A DNA stretch of 64,000 bases from Dastarcus helophoroides (GCA_028583605.1 CM053327.1:38101626-38165625); one strand, 5' to 3'; shown: positions 35,216 to 48,161, counted from the first letter of the stretch. Translations and numbers: made by a program. Notes: generated by a model not told the origin, from the sequence alone.

Positions 35216-35834
35216 ACGGGATAGGCAATGAGTTCCCGGACGTAAACAAGTTTTAAAATCATCAGTTGAGTTTGGCAAATACGTAAGCTAGTTGGAAAAC
35301 CATGAGTTGAATTGTCATTTATGCTTCGTAAACTTCCCTATTAAAAACTAGTAAAAATTTTGGTTGAATCCAATAAATTCTTACTAAATTAAAGGTCAAT
35401 AGCAGGCGGTTATTACCTTTAATGGGAGAGTCAAACAATTTCATAATTTAGCCTCATTGCCAACATAGTTATGTCAAATTAACGTTAAAAGCTTCAAATA
35501 ACACTTTTTTAAACTATAAAGTGAATTTGTTAAATACAGAACGTGCAAGAACAACTTCGGTAAAACGTACAAAATTAGAGAGCTAAGCGATTTGTTCCAG
35601 CGTATTAAAATCTGAATTAAGATCTCCTGCGAAATAATGGATGTCATTTCTAAAACAGTACGACTTACCAACTTGGTAAGGTACTTTTTTTAAATTGTTT
35701 ACTTTGTATAATGACGTTCAAGGGGTTTAATTAAGGATATAATTAAGTAGAAAGCCACCCCATTGCTATTATATTATATTAATAAAAGTATTAAATAAAA
35801 TTCAATTCAATATTCATATTATACATGTTCGTCA
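35216..35834. other. No gene recognised; upstream region of IR D
   Basis: AT-rich sequence without tandem structure. No clear promoter element can be named. Confidence 0.45.
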
Positions 35835-37547
35835 ATGAAACTATTAAAAGTATTCATATATTTAAATACCTTGACGATTTCCCATGGGAAATTTCCACAG
35901 CTACTAAAAGAAACAACTGATAAACTCAACTGTTTGGCAACTACCGCTATCTCCTGGTTTGACATCAACTATGACATAGCATTCGTCGATAACTCAAAAT
36001 CCTGCAACTTGGACCCCACCATCGAAAACCTCATGAAAAATCATTGGAAGTTAAACTTAGGACCACCACTTTTAAACTCAACGTTTTCAATTCGTCATCG
36101 CCCTAGGTTGGAACCAATTCAAACAACTTATGCCCTCCCTCTATAAAAATCGAATGATTCTGTGGCATAGTATGAAATTTCTCCTAATTCAATGTCAATC
36201 GTGAAATAGATCTCAAAGACTTAACAAATTTTATGTGGCGTTGGAACGCCTACGACTTTCTCTTGCTCGACAACGACACTGTAAAACATTGGGCCTATGA
36301 CCGAGCCTTGTGTAGATTCCATTATCGAAACTACAAGGAAGTCGATTGCACCAGAAGCCAACAATCTGTTCAACTTGGACGCCTCATATAAAAACTATAA
36401 CGGTTGCACCTTCAATGTTTATTCCATGGTGCTACCGCCGTATACGACTTCTGGAGAAAACGATAGTGCCGGCTTCGAAAACCAAATGTTTCGCTTCATC
36501 GCCAACGCCATCAATGTTCGATTCAAGTACATCGCCGTCAAAGAGCTGCAATTCTTTGGAATGATCCACGAGAACGGATCATCGACTGGCTCTATGAACT
36601 ATCTCATGACTGGCAACGCTGATGTAGCCATAGGCAACTACTTTTTGAAGGCGTCCACGTTGAAGTTCCTGGAGGTTAGCACGGCGTATAACGTGGAGGC
36701 GTCAAGGTGGTGTGTTCCACACTCCAATCAGAAACCAGCCTACAGCGTCTCACCATTCATTTTGATCTTGTTCCTTACTACTCGTTGTTATGTTTGTTGC
36801 GTTCGCGTGGATCTTCGCCCGAAATCAACCAGAGAAGAAAACATACAAATCACTCGATCGTATCAGCGCTACGATCCGTCGCTATGATCTTTGGTATGGC
36901 CGAAGCGAACCCAAAAGCAACAGCGTTAAGGCTTCTGTTCTTAATGTGGGCGTTCTTCTGGTTGGAAGTCAGAGGTGGTAGCACGATTCCACTCTTGTGA
37001 GTCTCTTTGCCAAATCTGTTTATGAGCGACAGATAGAGACATACGAAGACATGGTGAAGGCCGGTTTGCAAAGGATACTATGGGGACGACGACTGCAAAC
37101 ACATTTTTCAGTGTTTATCTCAAATGGCCTACGACAAGAAAGCCGGTATTATTCTAAATGACGTTTTCGCCCAGTATCTTCAAACTAATTACAGTCGATG
37201 ACAACCGGGTAGATCTTATCTATTGCTTCAAGGATAGTGTGAGGCAGATACCGATGGGTTTTCCCATGAGGAAGAACTTTATATTGAAGAGGATCATAGA
37301 TCAGTTGATTTTAACTATAGTCGAAGGCGGATTCTTTTATAAATGGAAAAGTGACGTATTTAGACAAAGAGACGAAAGAATCGCGAAGATAAATCATGGT
37401 AAACAATCGGAAGGGATCAAGCTGTGGCATTTGAAATATCCCTTCATATTTTACCTTTTAGCCACATCCTTCTCAATTGCGGTATTTGTTTGCGAAATTA
37501 TAACCTATAATTGGTCAGGTACATTAATAACAAAAGAATCAAATTAA
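35835..37547 (+). pseudogene. Divergent ionotropic receptor D, multiply frameshifted
   Basis: The full span of a single-exon divergent IR (about 570 codons) can be followed only by changing frame at least five times. Recognisable parts in order: N-terminus MKLLKVFIYLNTLTISHGKF with NKFYV-type linker; RWNAYDFLLLDNDTVKHW (36230-36300); lobe S1 with AGFENQMFRFIANAINVRF and MIHENGSSTGSMNYLMTG; SRWCVP before membrane segment 1; the M1-M2 region split over three frames (36770-37000); and lobe S2/M3 from 37158, with IDQLILTIVEGGFFYKWKSD and FIFYLLATSFSIAVFVCEII. The number of breaks favours a real pseudogene over sequencing error. Confidence 0.85.
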
Positions 37548-37659
37548 ATTCTAGTGATATACATATGTTTATATTTTTTTACAGAAGTTAGTACTTACCT
37601 GGAAAAATATATTTATCAAAAATTCTATCTTTCGGATAAATATAATCACTTCTTTAAAA

Positions 37660-37760
37660 GCCAAGTTAATTACAAACGACCGTAAAACGTATTTGTTTTG
37701 GTATGACATAATAGGTTTGCGACTGAATGAAATGAGGACATTGGTGTTTTACAGCATTTA
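37660..37760. repeat. First partial copy of the 390-bp repeat
   Basis: CGTAAAACGTATTTGTTTTGG and ATAATAGGTTTGCGACTGA match the repeat that forms the tandem array from 38750 onward. This copy is separated from the array by the LINE remnant. Confidence 0.75.
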
Positions 37761-37959
37761 TGATATCGTACATTAATTGCATCAGTAATAACGTTATCAT
37801 AAAATAATATAACTCAATAAATACAATAAAACTCAAAACATTTAATTACTTAACGCTATCAACCAGCTCATTATTCGCCTTTGCAACTATCTCTTGAGGA
37901 TTGTCAGTCCAGTTGTGGAGTTGTTCTGATCAGAGTTGGATTAGTTTGTAGTCGTAAAT

Positions 37960-38645
37960 TGTTCCGAAGTTTTGCTAGATGCCATTGCCAAATCCACCTC
38001 TCAAAATCTGGGCTTTCTATTTAGAGCTAAAAAGTACTTCACATCTCATCAGCTACTCACACTATACAAAGCTCAAGTTAGGCCAACACTAGCCAATACT
38101 GTTTTCATGTTTGAAGTTCAGCCCTAAGGCACACTTTAGCTCTTTTGGATTCAATTTAAAGAAGAGCAATTCGCCTTAATTGATGACGAAGAGTTTGACC
38201 GATTCTGTCGAAACACTAGAGCACAGGACGCATGGTTAGGTGACTTGTCTCTTTTCTACAACTACTATCATGGGAGATGCTCGCAAGAACTAATAAGATT
38301 GATCCCCCCAAAGGACAAGATTTTTGAGGCATACAAGACAGTCAAAGACAGCAAATTCCTGTGCGATCCAGCTTGACAGACACAGTGAGGACTTCTGTCT
38401 CCGGAGACTTTTTTTTTCTAAAGAACTTCCAAGCTGTGGAACTCGTTATCGAAAGGAAGATTTTTGAGGCATACAAGAGAGTCAAAGACAGGCAAACTCT
38501 TGTGTAAGTCCAGCTTGACACAGTGACGACGTCTGCCTAAGGAGGCTCCATAGAATTTCCAAGCTATGGAACTCGTTACCAAAGAGAATTGTCCCCAAAA
38601 ATTACAACCTATCCTTGTTTAAGAAGTCTGTTCATTATATTCTTG
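37960..38645 (+). mobile_element. Jockey/CR1-like LINE 3' remnant
   Basis: Broken translations show AIAKSTSQNLGFLFRAKKYF, LTLYKAQVRPTLAN, a segment with QDAWLGDLSLFYNYYHGRCS, and the terminal ELCNSLPK-like and NYNLSLFKKSVHYI pieces typical of the C-terminal end of Jockey-like reverse transcriptase proteins. A part around TTTTTGAGGCATACAAGA is duplicated (38311 and 38460). Stops and frameshifts make it non-functional. Confidence 0.75.
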
Positions 38646-38745
38646 TTTCTGCATACTACTCGAGGTGCCTTGAAGGACATAACAGTGTTATCCTTTGCAA
38701 ATAGATTGAACATAAAAAAAGACGAATGAGGATGCAACGATAAGA

Positions 38746-41220
38746 TATGAACACTCCTTCGCCAAAACGCTCTTTCGTGACGAATCGTTTGAGACAATTG
38801 CGAGCGTTGGTTAATTGTAATTCTTTTGGGATCGCTCCCAAAACTGAGATTAGACGTAAAACGTATTTGTTTCGGTATGACACAATAGGTTTGCGACTGA
38901 CAAAATGAAGACGTTGCTGTTGTAAAGCTTTATGATATGGCACATCAATTGCAATGGTTTTATCATTTATAAAAACTGAAAATATTTAATTACTAATGTC
39001 AAACACTAGCTGATTGTTACCTTTGTGACTATCCCTTGAGGTTTGTCAATCCAATAACGGAGTTGTGATCGGAAGAGTTAGGATTAGTTTGTACTCGTGG
39101 ATTGTTCTGAAGTTTTGCTAGACTGAAAGGGTATGCAACGACGCGATATGAACACCCCTCCACAAGCACTCTCTCGCGACGAATCGTTTGAGACAATTGC
39201 GAGCGTTGGCTATTGTATTTCTTTTGGAATCGCTCCCAAAACTGGGATTAGAAGTAAAACGTATTTGTTTCGGTATGATACAATAGGTTTGCGACTGATG
39301 AAATAAAGACATTGCTGTTGTAAAGCTTCATGATATGGCACATCAATTGTAATGGTTTTATCATTGATAAAAGCTCAAAATATTCAATACTAACGTCATA
39401 AACCAGCTGATTATTACCTTTGTGACTATCCCTTGGAAGTTTGTCAATGCAATAGCGGAGTTGTGATCGGAAGAGTTGAGTTAATTTGTACTCGTGGATT
39501 CTTCCGAAGTTTCGCTAGACGGAAGGGAATGCAACGACGCGATATGAACACCCCTCCACGAGCACTTCTCTCGCGACGAATCGTTTGAGACAATTTCGAG
39601 CGTTGGCTATTGTATTTCCTTTGGAATCACTCCCAAAACTGGGATTAGACGTAAAACGTATTTGTTTCGGTATGACACAATAGGTTTGAGACTGATGAAA
39701 TGAGCACATTGCTGTTATAAAGCTTCAAGATATGGCACATCAATTGCAATGGTTTTATCATTGATAAAAATAAAAATATTTAATTACTAACGTCACAAGC
39801 TGATAATTCATTGTCACTTTTTGGGTTTGTCAACCCAGTAATGGAGTTGCGATTGAGATAGTTGAGTTAATTTTTACTCGTGGACTGTTCCGAAGTTTCG
39901 CTAGACGGAAGGAAATGCAACGACGGAAGGAAATGCAACGACGCAATCGGAACACCTCTCCACGAGCATTCTCTCGCGACGAATCGTTTAAGATAATTGC
40001 GAGCGTTGGCTGCTGTATTTCTTTTGGAATCGCTCCCAAAACTGGGATTAGACGTAAAACGTATTTGTTTCGGTATGACACAATAGGTTTGCGACTAACA
40101 AAATGAGGACATTGCTGCTGTAAAGCTTCATGATATGACACATTAATTGCAATGGTTTTATGATTGAAAAAAAGAAAAATATTCAATTACTAACGTCACA
40201 AAACAGCTGATTATTCATTGTCACTTTTTGGGTTGGTCAACCCAGTAATAGAGTTGCGATTGAAACAGTTGAGTTAATTTGTACTTGTGGATTGTTCCGA
40301 AGTTTTGCTAGACTGAAGGGAATGCAACGACGCGATATGAACACCCCTCCACGAGCACTTTCTCGCGACGAATCATTTGAGACAATTTCGAGCGTTTACT
40401 ATTGTATTTCCTTTGGAATCGCTCCCAAAACTGGGATTAGACGTAAAACGTATTTGTTTCGGTATGATACAATAGGTTTGCGACTGATGAAATGAGGACA
40501 TTGCTGTTGTAAAGCTTCAAGATATGGCACATCAATTGCAATGGTATTATCATTAATAAAAATAAAAATATTTAATTACTAACGTCACAAGCTGATTATT
40601 CATTGTCACTTTTTGGGTTCGTCAACCCAGTAATGGAGTTGCGATTGAGACAGTTGAGTTAATTTGTACTCGTGGATTGTTCCGAAGTTTCGCTAGACGG
40701 AATGAAATGCAACGACGCAATAGAAACACCCCTCCACGAGCAGTCTCTCGCGACGAATCGTTTGAGATAATTGCGAGCGTTGGCTACTGCATTTCTTTTG
40801 GAATCGCTCCCAAAACTGGGATTAGAAGTAAAACGTATTTGTTTCGGTCTGACACAATAGGTTTGCGACTGATGAAATGAGGACGTTGCTGTTGTAAAGC
40901 TTTATGATATGGCACATCAATTGTAATGGTTTTATCATTGATAAAAACTCAAAATATTTAACACTAACGTCATAAACTAGCTGATTATTACCTTTGTGAC
41001 TATCCCTTGAAGTTTGCCAATCCAGTACCGGAGTTTTGGTTGAAAGAGTTGAGTTAATTTGTACTCGTGGATTGTTTCGCAGTTTTGCTAGACGGAATAG
41101 AATGCAACGACGCGATATAAACACCCCTTCGCGAGCGCTCTTACGCGGCACATCATTTGGAACGATTGCACGCGTTAGCTATTGTAATTCTTTTTGAATT
41201 TCTCCCAAAACTAGAGTTAG
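38746..41220. repeat. About 390-bp tandem repeat array, 6-7 copies
   Basis: GATTAGA.GTAAAACGTATTT anchors lie near 38850, 39246, 39643, 40046, 40435 and 40820, with a diverged one near 41212 (spacings about 385-403). Each copy starts with GAATGCAACGACGC.AT and carries TCTCGCGACGAATCGTTTGAG. The open frames of 60-118 codons on both strands recur once per copy and are repeat-derived. A short related copy at 37660 suggests the LINE interrupted the array. Confidence 0.9.
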
Positions 41221-41464
41221 GGCGTCACTTTTTCCATGCAAGTTAAATTTAGATATATTTTCTGGTATTTTTCTAATGCGTCCTGGGATAGTGTTAATTG
41301 AAGAACATTTACTGTATTTACTTGTATTTTTGACTCTAAAAGAGGGAGTTATAACCTAGGCAAGCTCTCAAATCCGTCTATTTTATAGCGCAATATTGGT
41401 GAATAGTTCGAAATACGATAGTAATTGTAGTAAATAAAACGGCGAGTAACTTTAAAATATTTAT

Positions 41465-41692
41465 TTATAAACATGACGGTTTCTTTTGCAAAAGAAGTTT
41501 ACGCAGAGCTCTAACCAGAACAGTGACAATACCAAAAAAGACACCGATGCAATATAATGTAAAGTGACCAATGAACGATACGAATTTCACCCTATTTTTA
41601 GTCGAATTCACACTTTTCTTAATCCCGTGAGTGTTAAGGATAGATTAGTCGCTTGTGTAATTCTGTTTGAATCCATTTGTTATAGAAACCAC
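41465..41692 (-). pseudogene. IR C, exon 4 (displaced from exon 3 by Sat1)
   Basis: The acceptor CACCTTCAG precedes 41692. The exon joins exon 3 in phase 1 and reads GGFYNKWIQTELHKRLIYP. One frameshift later it reads VKFVSFIGHFTLYCIG, VFFGIVTVLVRALRKLL and ends QKKPSCL-stop (41465-41467). This matches exon 4 of IR A (GLYEKWIRELLHRRM; SHFTLYAIGISFSLVVF), including the third membrane segment. Confidence 0.85.
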
Positions 41693-41876
41693 CTGAAGGT
41701 GAAAGAAAAAGCTAATTACGTATTTGAAACTCAATGGTGACTGCTGCGGGGTAGGCAATAGGGCACTGCCCTCTTATTAATTTCTTCTAAGAGATATTAA
41801 TTTGTAAATATCTAACTTGTATGTGAGTTTTCTGATACGTTTAGTAATAAACAATATTAGTTATCAAACGTATTAG

Positions 41877-43760
41877 AAAGTGACAATCAATAGACTAGAC
41901 TCAGTGCCTAATAAGAAACCCAGTAGTTCACGAGGAAATAAGGGTAGTCGAACGAAATATTACAGCGGACCTTCTAAATAGAGAAATACGGGGTACAATG
42001 GTACTTTAACAAAAAAAATGTTACGGTACAATTAGTAGACTAAACTCAAAACGTAACTTAATAAGAAATCCCGTAGTTCACGAGGAAATAAGGGTAGTCG
42101 AATGAAATCTTACAGCGAACATTCTAAATGGAAGGTACAATGGTACTTTAACAAGAAAATTTTACGGGGTAATCAATAGATTAGGCTCAGAATGTAACCT
42201 AATGAGAAATGCCGTAGTTCACGAGGAAATAAGGGTAATCGAACGGATCTTCTAAATAGAGAGTGTAACAAGAAAATTTTACGGGACAATCAATAGATAG
42301 ATTCAGAACGTAATTTAATAAGAAAACTCGTAGTTTACGAGGAAATAAGGGTAGTCGAACGAAATCCTAAAGTGGACCTTCTAAATAGAAGGTACAATGG
42401 TACTTGAAACGTAACTTAATAAGAAATCCTATAGTTCACGAGGAAATAAGGGTATTTGAATGAAATCTTACAGCGGACCTTCTAAATGGAAGGTACAATG
42501 ATACTTTTAACAAAAAAATTTTAAGGGGTAATCAATAAACTAGGCTCAGAACGTACCTTAATAAGAAATCTCGTAGTTCACGAGGAAATAAGGGTAGTCG
42601 AACGAAATCTTACAGCGAATCATCTAAATAGGGGGTACAATGGTACTTTAACAGAAAATTTTACGGGACAATCAATAGATAGATTCAGAAGGTAATTTAA
42701 TAAAAAAGCTAGTAGTTCACGTGGAAATAAGGGTAGTCAAACCAAATCTTACAGCGGACCTTCTAAATAAAAGGTACAGTGGTACTTTAACAGGAAAATT
42801 TTAATGGGTAATCAATAGACTAGGCTCAGAACGTACTCTAATAAGAAATCTCGTAGTTCACGAGGAAATAAGGGTAGTCGAACGAAATCTTACAGTAAAT
42901 CATCTAAATAGGGGGTACAATGGTACTTTAACAATAACATTTTACGGGACAATCAATAGATAGACTCGGAACGTAATTTAATAAAAAAGCTAGTAGTTCA
43001 CGAGGAAATAAGGTTAGTCAAACCAAATCTTACAGCGGACCTTCTAAATGAACGCTACAGTGGTACTTTAACAAGAAAATTTTACGGGGTAATCAATAGA
43101 CTAGGCTCAAAACGTAACCTAATATAAAATGCAGTAGTTCACGAGGAAATAAGGCTAGTCGAACGAAATCTTACTGCGGATCTTCTAAATAGGGGGTGCA
43201 ATGGTACTTTAACAAGAAAATTTTACGGGACAATCAATAGATAGACTCAAACGTAATTTAATAAGAAAACCCGTAGTTCATGAGGAAATAAGGATAGTCG
43301 AACGAAATTTTAAAGTGGACCTTCTAAATGGAAGGTACAATGGTACTTGAAACGTAACTTAATAAGAATCCCATAGTTCACGAGCAAATAAGGGTATTTG
43401 AACGAAATCTTATAGCGGACCCTATAAATGGTAGGTACAATGGTACTTTAACAAAAAATGTTAGGGGGTAATCTATAGGCTAGGCAGAACGTAACCTTAT
43501 TAGAAATCTCGTAGTTCATGAGGAAATAAGGGTAGTCGAACAAAATCTTACAGCGGAACTTCTAAATGGAAAGTACTTAAATTTTAAAAAAATACGGGGT
43601 AATCAATAGACTAGACTCAGAACGTGCCCTGATAAGAAATCCCGCAGTTCACGAAGAAATTAAAGTAGTCGAACGAAGTCTTACAGCGGATCTTCTAAAT
43701 AGGGGTACAATGGTACTTTAACAAGTAAATTTTCCGGGATAGTTAATGAGTTCCCGGACG
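41877..43760. repeat. Sat1 satellite, diverged array inside IR C intron 3
   Basis: About 13 copies of the GTAGTTCACGAGGAAATAAG / GGGTAGTCGAACGAAAT unit lie at about 140-base spacing, with more divergence than at 31454. The array sits between exon 3 (44009) and exon 4 (41692) of IR C. Confidence 0.92.
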
Positions 43761-44008
43761 TAAACAAGTTCTAAAATGGAGTTGATTTCGACAAGTACGT
43801 AAGCTAAATTGGAAAACCACTGACGCAACTACCAGTCTTTAAAAAAGTGAGAAAAAAGGGAAAGGAAAAGAAAAATAAATAAATCGCATTCGCTGTATAA
43901 CAATTAGAATTAGCCAATTCGCTTAACTGAGATTTGACCGAGTCTCTCCAAACAATGAGTCCTCTTTGAAACTCAAACGAGTCAGTGTTTCGCGACCAAA
44001 GTGCTTAC

Positions 44009-44256
44009 CTTTCTGTATCCTAGAAACTTGCTCACTGATGGCATTAGTAAAAGGCGTACCAACTTTAAAATACCAAGCGAAATTGACCCCTCTAAACGGG
44101 AATCTCGTAATCATCATATCCTTGAGTTTATCCTCACCCATCCAGCATCTTAGCTGTGACTCGTAATACAACATTGAGTACTCGCCCAAAATCGCTGCTT
44201 TGTTGTTAAGAGCGTACTCCATCGCTTTACATATATTTAATTTGTGGATCAAGTGG
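44009..44256 (-). pseudogene. IR C, exon 3
   Basis: The acceptor ATTACAG precedes 44256 and the donor GTAAGC follows 44009. The 248-nt length equals exon 3 of IR A. It encodes SHLIHKLNICKAMEYALNNK, AAILGEYSMLYYESQLRCW and FAWYFKVGTPFTNAISEQVS, part of ligand-binding lobe S2. The exon itself is open; the gene is disabled elsewhere. Confidence 0.9.
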
Positions 44257-44307
44257 CTGTAATAAAGTGTAGTAGTAGGAAAAATAACTCAAAGACATTT
44301 GTCGCAC

Positions 44308-44592
44308 CTGTGGAAAGAAGGGTCTATGCTCTCGAATAATATATTGAAAAGTGTATCGCCTCCTTTGTTCAAAATAATATCGTAGCCATCATCTACGAGT
44401 TCCTGAGGTGTATTGTATTTGATCACGAATGGGTGTATGATTGATGAAGATAATTTCGACTTGTAAATGGCGTTGAGTTGGATGCCTGATAACCACCACG
44501 AGGCTAACACCAACACCAAGCTTGATTTCGCTGATATAGGCAAGTGAGTATGCAAGCCTGATGTTTTGCTCTAAAGTCATTCGAATAAATAT
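44308..44592 (-). pseudogene. IR C, exon 2 (pore region), one frameshift
   Basis: The acceptor TTGTAG precedes 44592 and the donor GTGCGA follows 44308. It begins IFIRMTLEQNIRLAYS, aligned with VFFRILLEQPIAFKH of IR A. It then changes frame near 44555 to continue LPISAKSSLVLVLASWWLSG, IQLNAIYKSKLSSSIIHPF and DGYDIILNKGGDTLF. It covers the pore-lining and following segment of the channel domain. Confidence 0.88.
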
Positions 44593-44685
44593 CTACAATA
44601 ACGACTTGATTAGTATGGTTATAAGTTAACTGTATTTGAGAATTGAAACACAAAAACATCTAATAAACATAAAAGTTTCTATTAA

Positions 44686-45001
44686 CACGTTCAGTGCTGA
44701 CGTACATTGGGTGAAGTTCTCGTACGACCGGGCGATTCTAGAACGACACTAACTGTGAATGTTGCAAACATATCCAGGTATGTATTCCTAGAACGACAAC
44801 GAGTGTGAATGCCCCAAACATCTCCTCATATGCTTACCTCATCCGCATAACTAAACTAACTAACTAACCAAACTAAACTAACCAAAGTGCTGCAGTAACA
44901 TAAGCCAATTTATAAGAAAGGCACATGACGCACGCCGTGCGTCATCCGTACCACTGGAAAGACTTGCATGACGCACCGCTGCGTCATCAGCACTGAACGT
45001 G
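44686..45001. mobile_element. TTAA-flanked MITE (piggyBac-like ends) in IR C intron 1
   Basis: Left end CACGTTCAGTGCTGA after TTAA at 44682-44685; right end TCAGCACTGAACGTG at 44987-45001, followed by TTGT (a decayed TTAA). Inside are two short GACGCAC...GTGCGTC palindromes. It has the same family and ends as the element at 50008-50489. TTAA target duplication is characteristic of the piggyBac superfamily; no transposase is encoded. Confidence 0.85.
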
Positions 45002-45554
45002 TTGTTTTTAAAAAATGTTAAAACATATTTGTTAGATACATTTTCAGTAATTTTTAAAAAGAAATATTTTTCCAAGATCGGTCCAGAATGCCTACTTTCT
45101 CGCCGTAATTTTAGTGTTTTATTCCGTTGCTAAGGAATCATTACAAAACAGTCCAAGAAAGTCTTTTCCGCCCTGGGCCGAGTAAGTAGGTAACTTTCCC
45201 ATAGCGGATAACGACATCAATAGTGATTGTCAAGGAAGCGATTTTATAGAAAATTAAATGACAGTGAAAAGTGTCTTATAAAAGTTCGCTAATTTAAGTG
45301 ATATTGATTGCGATTTCAGAAAAAGTAGTATGTGTACTTCGGCTGACACCTCGGCCACAATTTACATAGTCGTTCGGTAATGTTTTGCCTTTAACTACAA
45401 TATCGTATACTATTTTAGAACAAAATGCTTGTCAAAATGTTGTGGACATGCATGTATACGAATACAATTTTCTTATGTCTCAGTTTTGGTTTTGGCCACA
45501 AGCCGGATGTTGACAAAATGATTCAACGAAATAAAAAATATACAACTAACTTAC

Positions 45555-46680
45555 TCCGAGTGATGTCGCCAGGTTAGTTTCACAGTCAAAATAACTACTT
45601 AAAGCGTAGAAGATTAAAGCCGCTGCTACAATAGCCACTAATATAAAAACCCAAACAAATCGGTCGAACGTATTGGCGAAACTAAAAAAAATAGTCCGTC
45701 CAAGAAATATGAGGTTTATACATGAAAACTATCTGATCTGAGCCGAGTTTATTCATGAAGGGGAACAGTTCGACCCGCTTCGGATTTAAAGACAAACCAC
45801 CGACCGGCCATATCAAAATATCCACCTTCTAAGCTATCAGTGATATCTTTCCTGTTGTGAATATTCACGGGTGTGTACAAGTTATAGGTAAAATTCATTA
45901 AGTCAGCCAAAGCGTTTAACAATTTACTGTCGGCGCCAACTGTTGCCAAACATTTCCTAAAAGTAACATTTCCTATAACGACGATGTCACTACGCCAACA
46001 GTGCACGTATGGAAAATACTCGTAAAACAAGATCTCCAAAGTGTCCCCGTAGAAATTCCAAACCTTATCCGATACCAAACGATCAGCCAAATACCTATTT
46101 TCGTTTAGTCCTCACATCACCGATGCTTATGAGCCGTTTCGACAGATATCCGCACGTAATAGCACACCTTGAAAACCTCAAAATGCACGTCTACGTGCGA
46201 ACATGACTGATGACGTTGGCGCATCTGTTCAGATTCGGTAGCAGCCACAATTTCGCGCCTTTGGCCATATTCAGAGATAGCACGACTACGTCGGATCCTT
46301 TGACGTTGCCGGCTACACCAAGGTAGTTCGAAATGTAGGCGTGATCGAAAGTCACGAAAAAATTGATGACCAGATCGGCCGTCGGTCGGCCCGATGTCAC
46401 GTTTTCTTTGCTGTTGTAGATGATCAGTAAGTTTTTGGAATCTGTCATCTTGAGGTATTCGTCGTTGTAGATTTGCATGAAGTTGTTCATAATGTGGAGC
46501 TGTTTGTTTATCTAAGTGGTACACTACTTGGAATTTTTTAAACTCTCGTAGGAATTCCAGCAGTAAAGGAACATTGGAGACGCGTTCGTTAGCCAGATTA
46601 TTTGGCAAAAAGGAGTGAAGGTTAAAAGATTTGACTGCTTGGCATATTGACAAGGAGACATATAATATAAAGAAGTATTT
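45555..46680 (-). pseudogene. IR C, exon 1, several frameshifts
   Basis: It begins around 46680 with a hydrophobic leader VKYFFILYVSLSICQAVKSF, but no ATG is in that frame. Further parts in three frames are FMQIYNDEYLKMTDSKNLL; AGNVKGSDVVVLSLNMAKGA; FEVFKVCYYV; and EILFYEYFPYVHCWR then GADSKLLNALADLMNFTYNL and YFDMAGRWFVFKSEAGRTVP (lobe S1). The end, WVFILVAIVAAALIFYALSS (membrane segment 1), sits in another frame. The donor GTAAGT follows GGA at 45555 (phase 0). It parallels IR A exon 1 throughout. At least three breaks plus a missing start codon support a pseudogene. Confidence 0.85.
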
Positions 46681-48161
46681 GACGTGCAGGCGGCATAATT
46701 ACTTTTCTTAGAATGTCTCGGAAATAGATTTTTTATGTCTGTTGCATTTCAAACAATTTATAATGTCATCCATTAGCTTTTATTCCGTAAATGTATACTA
46801 TCAGTAAAAGATTTATTGTATTTATTTCTTTTATTACACCTTTTTAAGCTTCCATCTAATATTTTAATGGTTTCGATAAGTAATTTTACTATAAATGTGG
46901 TTCGGTATACTTTATGCAAAATCAGAGTTCCTTATGTATCTACACAAAACGATTTTAGTGAAAAAATGTAATTGTGGACGATAATCAATAGAATGAACAC
47001 AACAAAAAAAATTGGGCAGTTATGAGGACTACCGTAAAAAGTGAAAACTTAAAACTATAATATATGAGTGTTTTTTGTTTTCGAGCTTTCAAATTGTAAT
47101 ATTAATAAAAAAAAATTCATAATTTACAAATTAAATGACCTCCAATTTTTTATAACTTTTATTAACTGATGTGTCACTTTCGAAAAATGGAAATTTTTGC
47201 ATGTTTTGGAAGAAGGGGGACCTTTGGAACTTTTTTCGTAACTTTAAACTCTCATATTTTCCAAACCAAAAGTCGCAGTTGAATTTGGTTTTCAGATTCG
47301 GAATTTACGGGTCAAAATCTATATGATAGGATACCCTCAAATCCTAAATACTGATTTTTGAATTTAGCCCCTAGGAAATTCCTTTCACGCAAGCAAAGAC
47401 GTGGGTATCAACTAGGAGAGAAATAATTCACTCAGCAACATGAAAAGGATACATTAAACTGCGGTCAAAAAAAATTTAAAAACCTTCAAGCTGTTATTAA
47501 TTGATCATCCCTTAAAATTCTATGTAATTTGAGCTTCTGGCTTTAATTAACTTGAGTAAATGTTCGTCCATTCTTAAAAATGTTCACAATGACCCACAAT
47601 TGTTTTCTTGAAATTTCTAATTCATTAGATTTCAACTGGCTTCTCCATAAGCAAGATCTCGCCCACTAATGAAGTTTTACCTCTGTCTACTTCTGTATAA
47701 ATAAACAGCTATACGTTAGACAGTTTATATTTCAAATTTCAAACCAAAATTTTAAGATAAAAGTTAAAATTTTGGCATTTCATTCGAAATTTGTAGATAA
47801 AAAGATTTGAAATTTTGTAAGTGAAAGCATTTCTGGAACGTGGTGTTTTCCTAAATTCGTATCCGCTCTGCGTGTTTGTAGAATATTATTAGCAGACATT
47901 AGAACTTGCTTTATTTACTGTTGAAAACTTGTTGTGTGTCGCAATTTTTGTCTTTTTTTTGGAAAAACACTAAATAAATGCAGTGTCAGGATTAGGGCGC
48001 GATAAAAACAATATTAACCAAATACAGACGATACATTTTATCCTGTTTACATAGTTTTAATTGTAGATCGTTTGCGACAGTGTAAATATAACATTAGGTC
48101 AATATATACCAATCGTCTTTCCAATCGAAATAAAAACTAATGTAGGAAGAAACTTGGAAAA
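46681..48161. other. Intergenic, no gene recognised
   Basis: AT-rich sequence between divergently oriented IR C and IR E, so it should contain both promoters. A segment at about 47006-47090 (AAAATTGGGCAG then GTGAAAACTTAAAA) resembles one in an unc-13 intron at 15613-15675, suggesting a short interspersed repeat. Confidence 0.45.

Noticed and set aside
38609..41151. Recurring 60-118-codon ORFs on both strands
   Set aside because: They recur once per 390-bp tandem unit, in both directions, with no recognisable domain.
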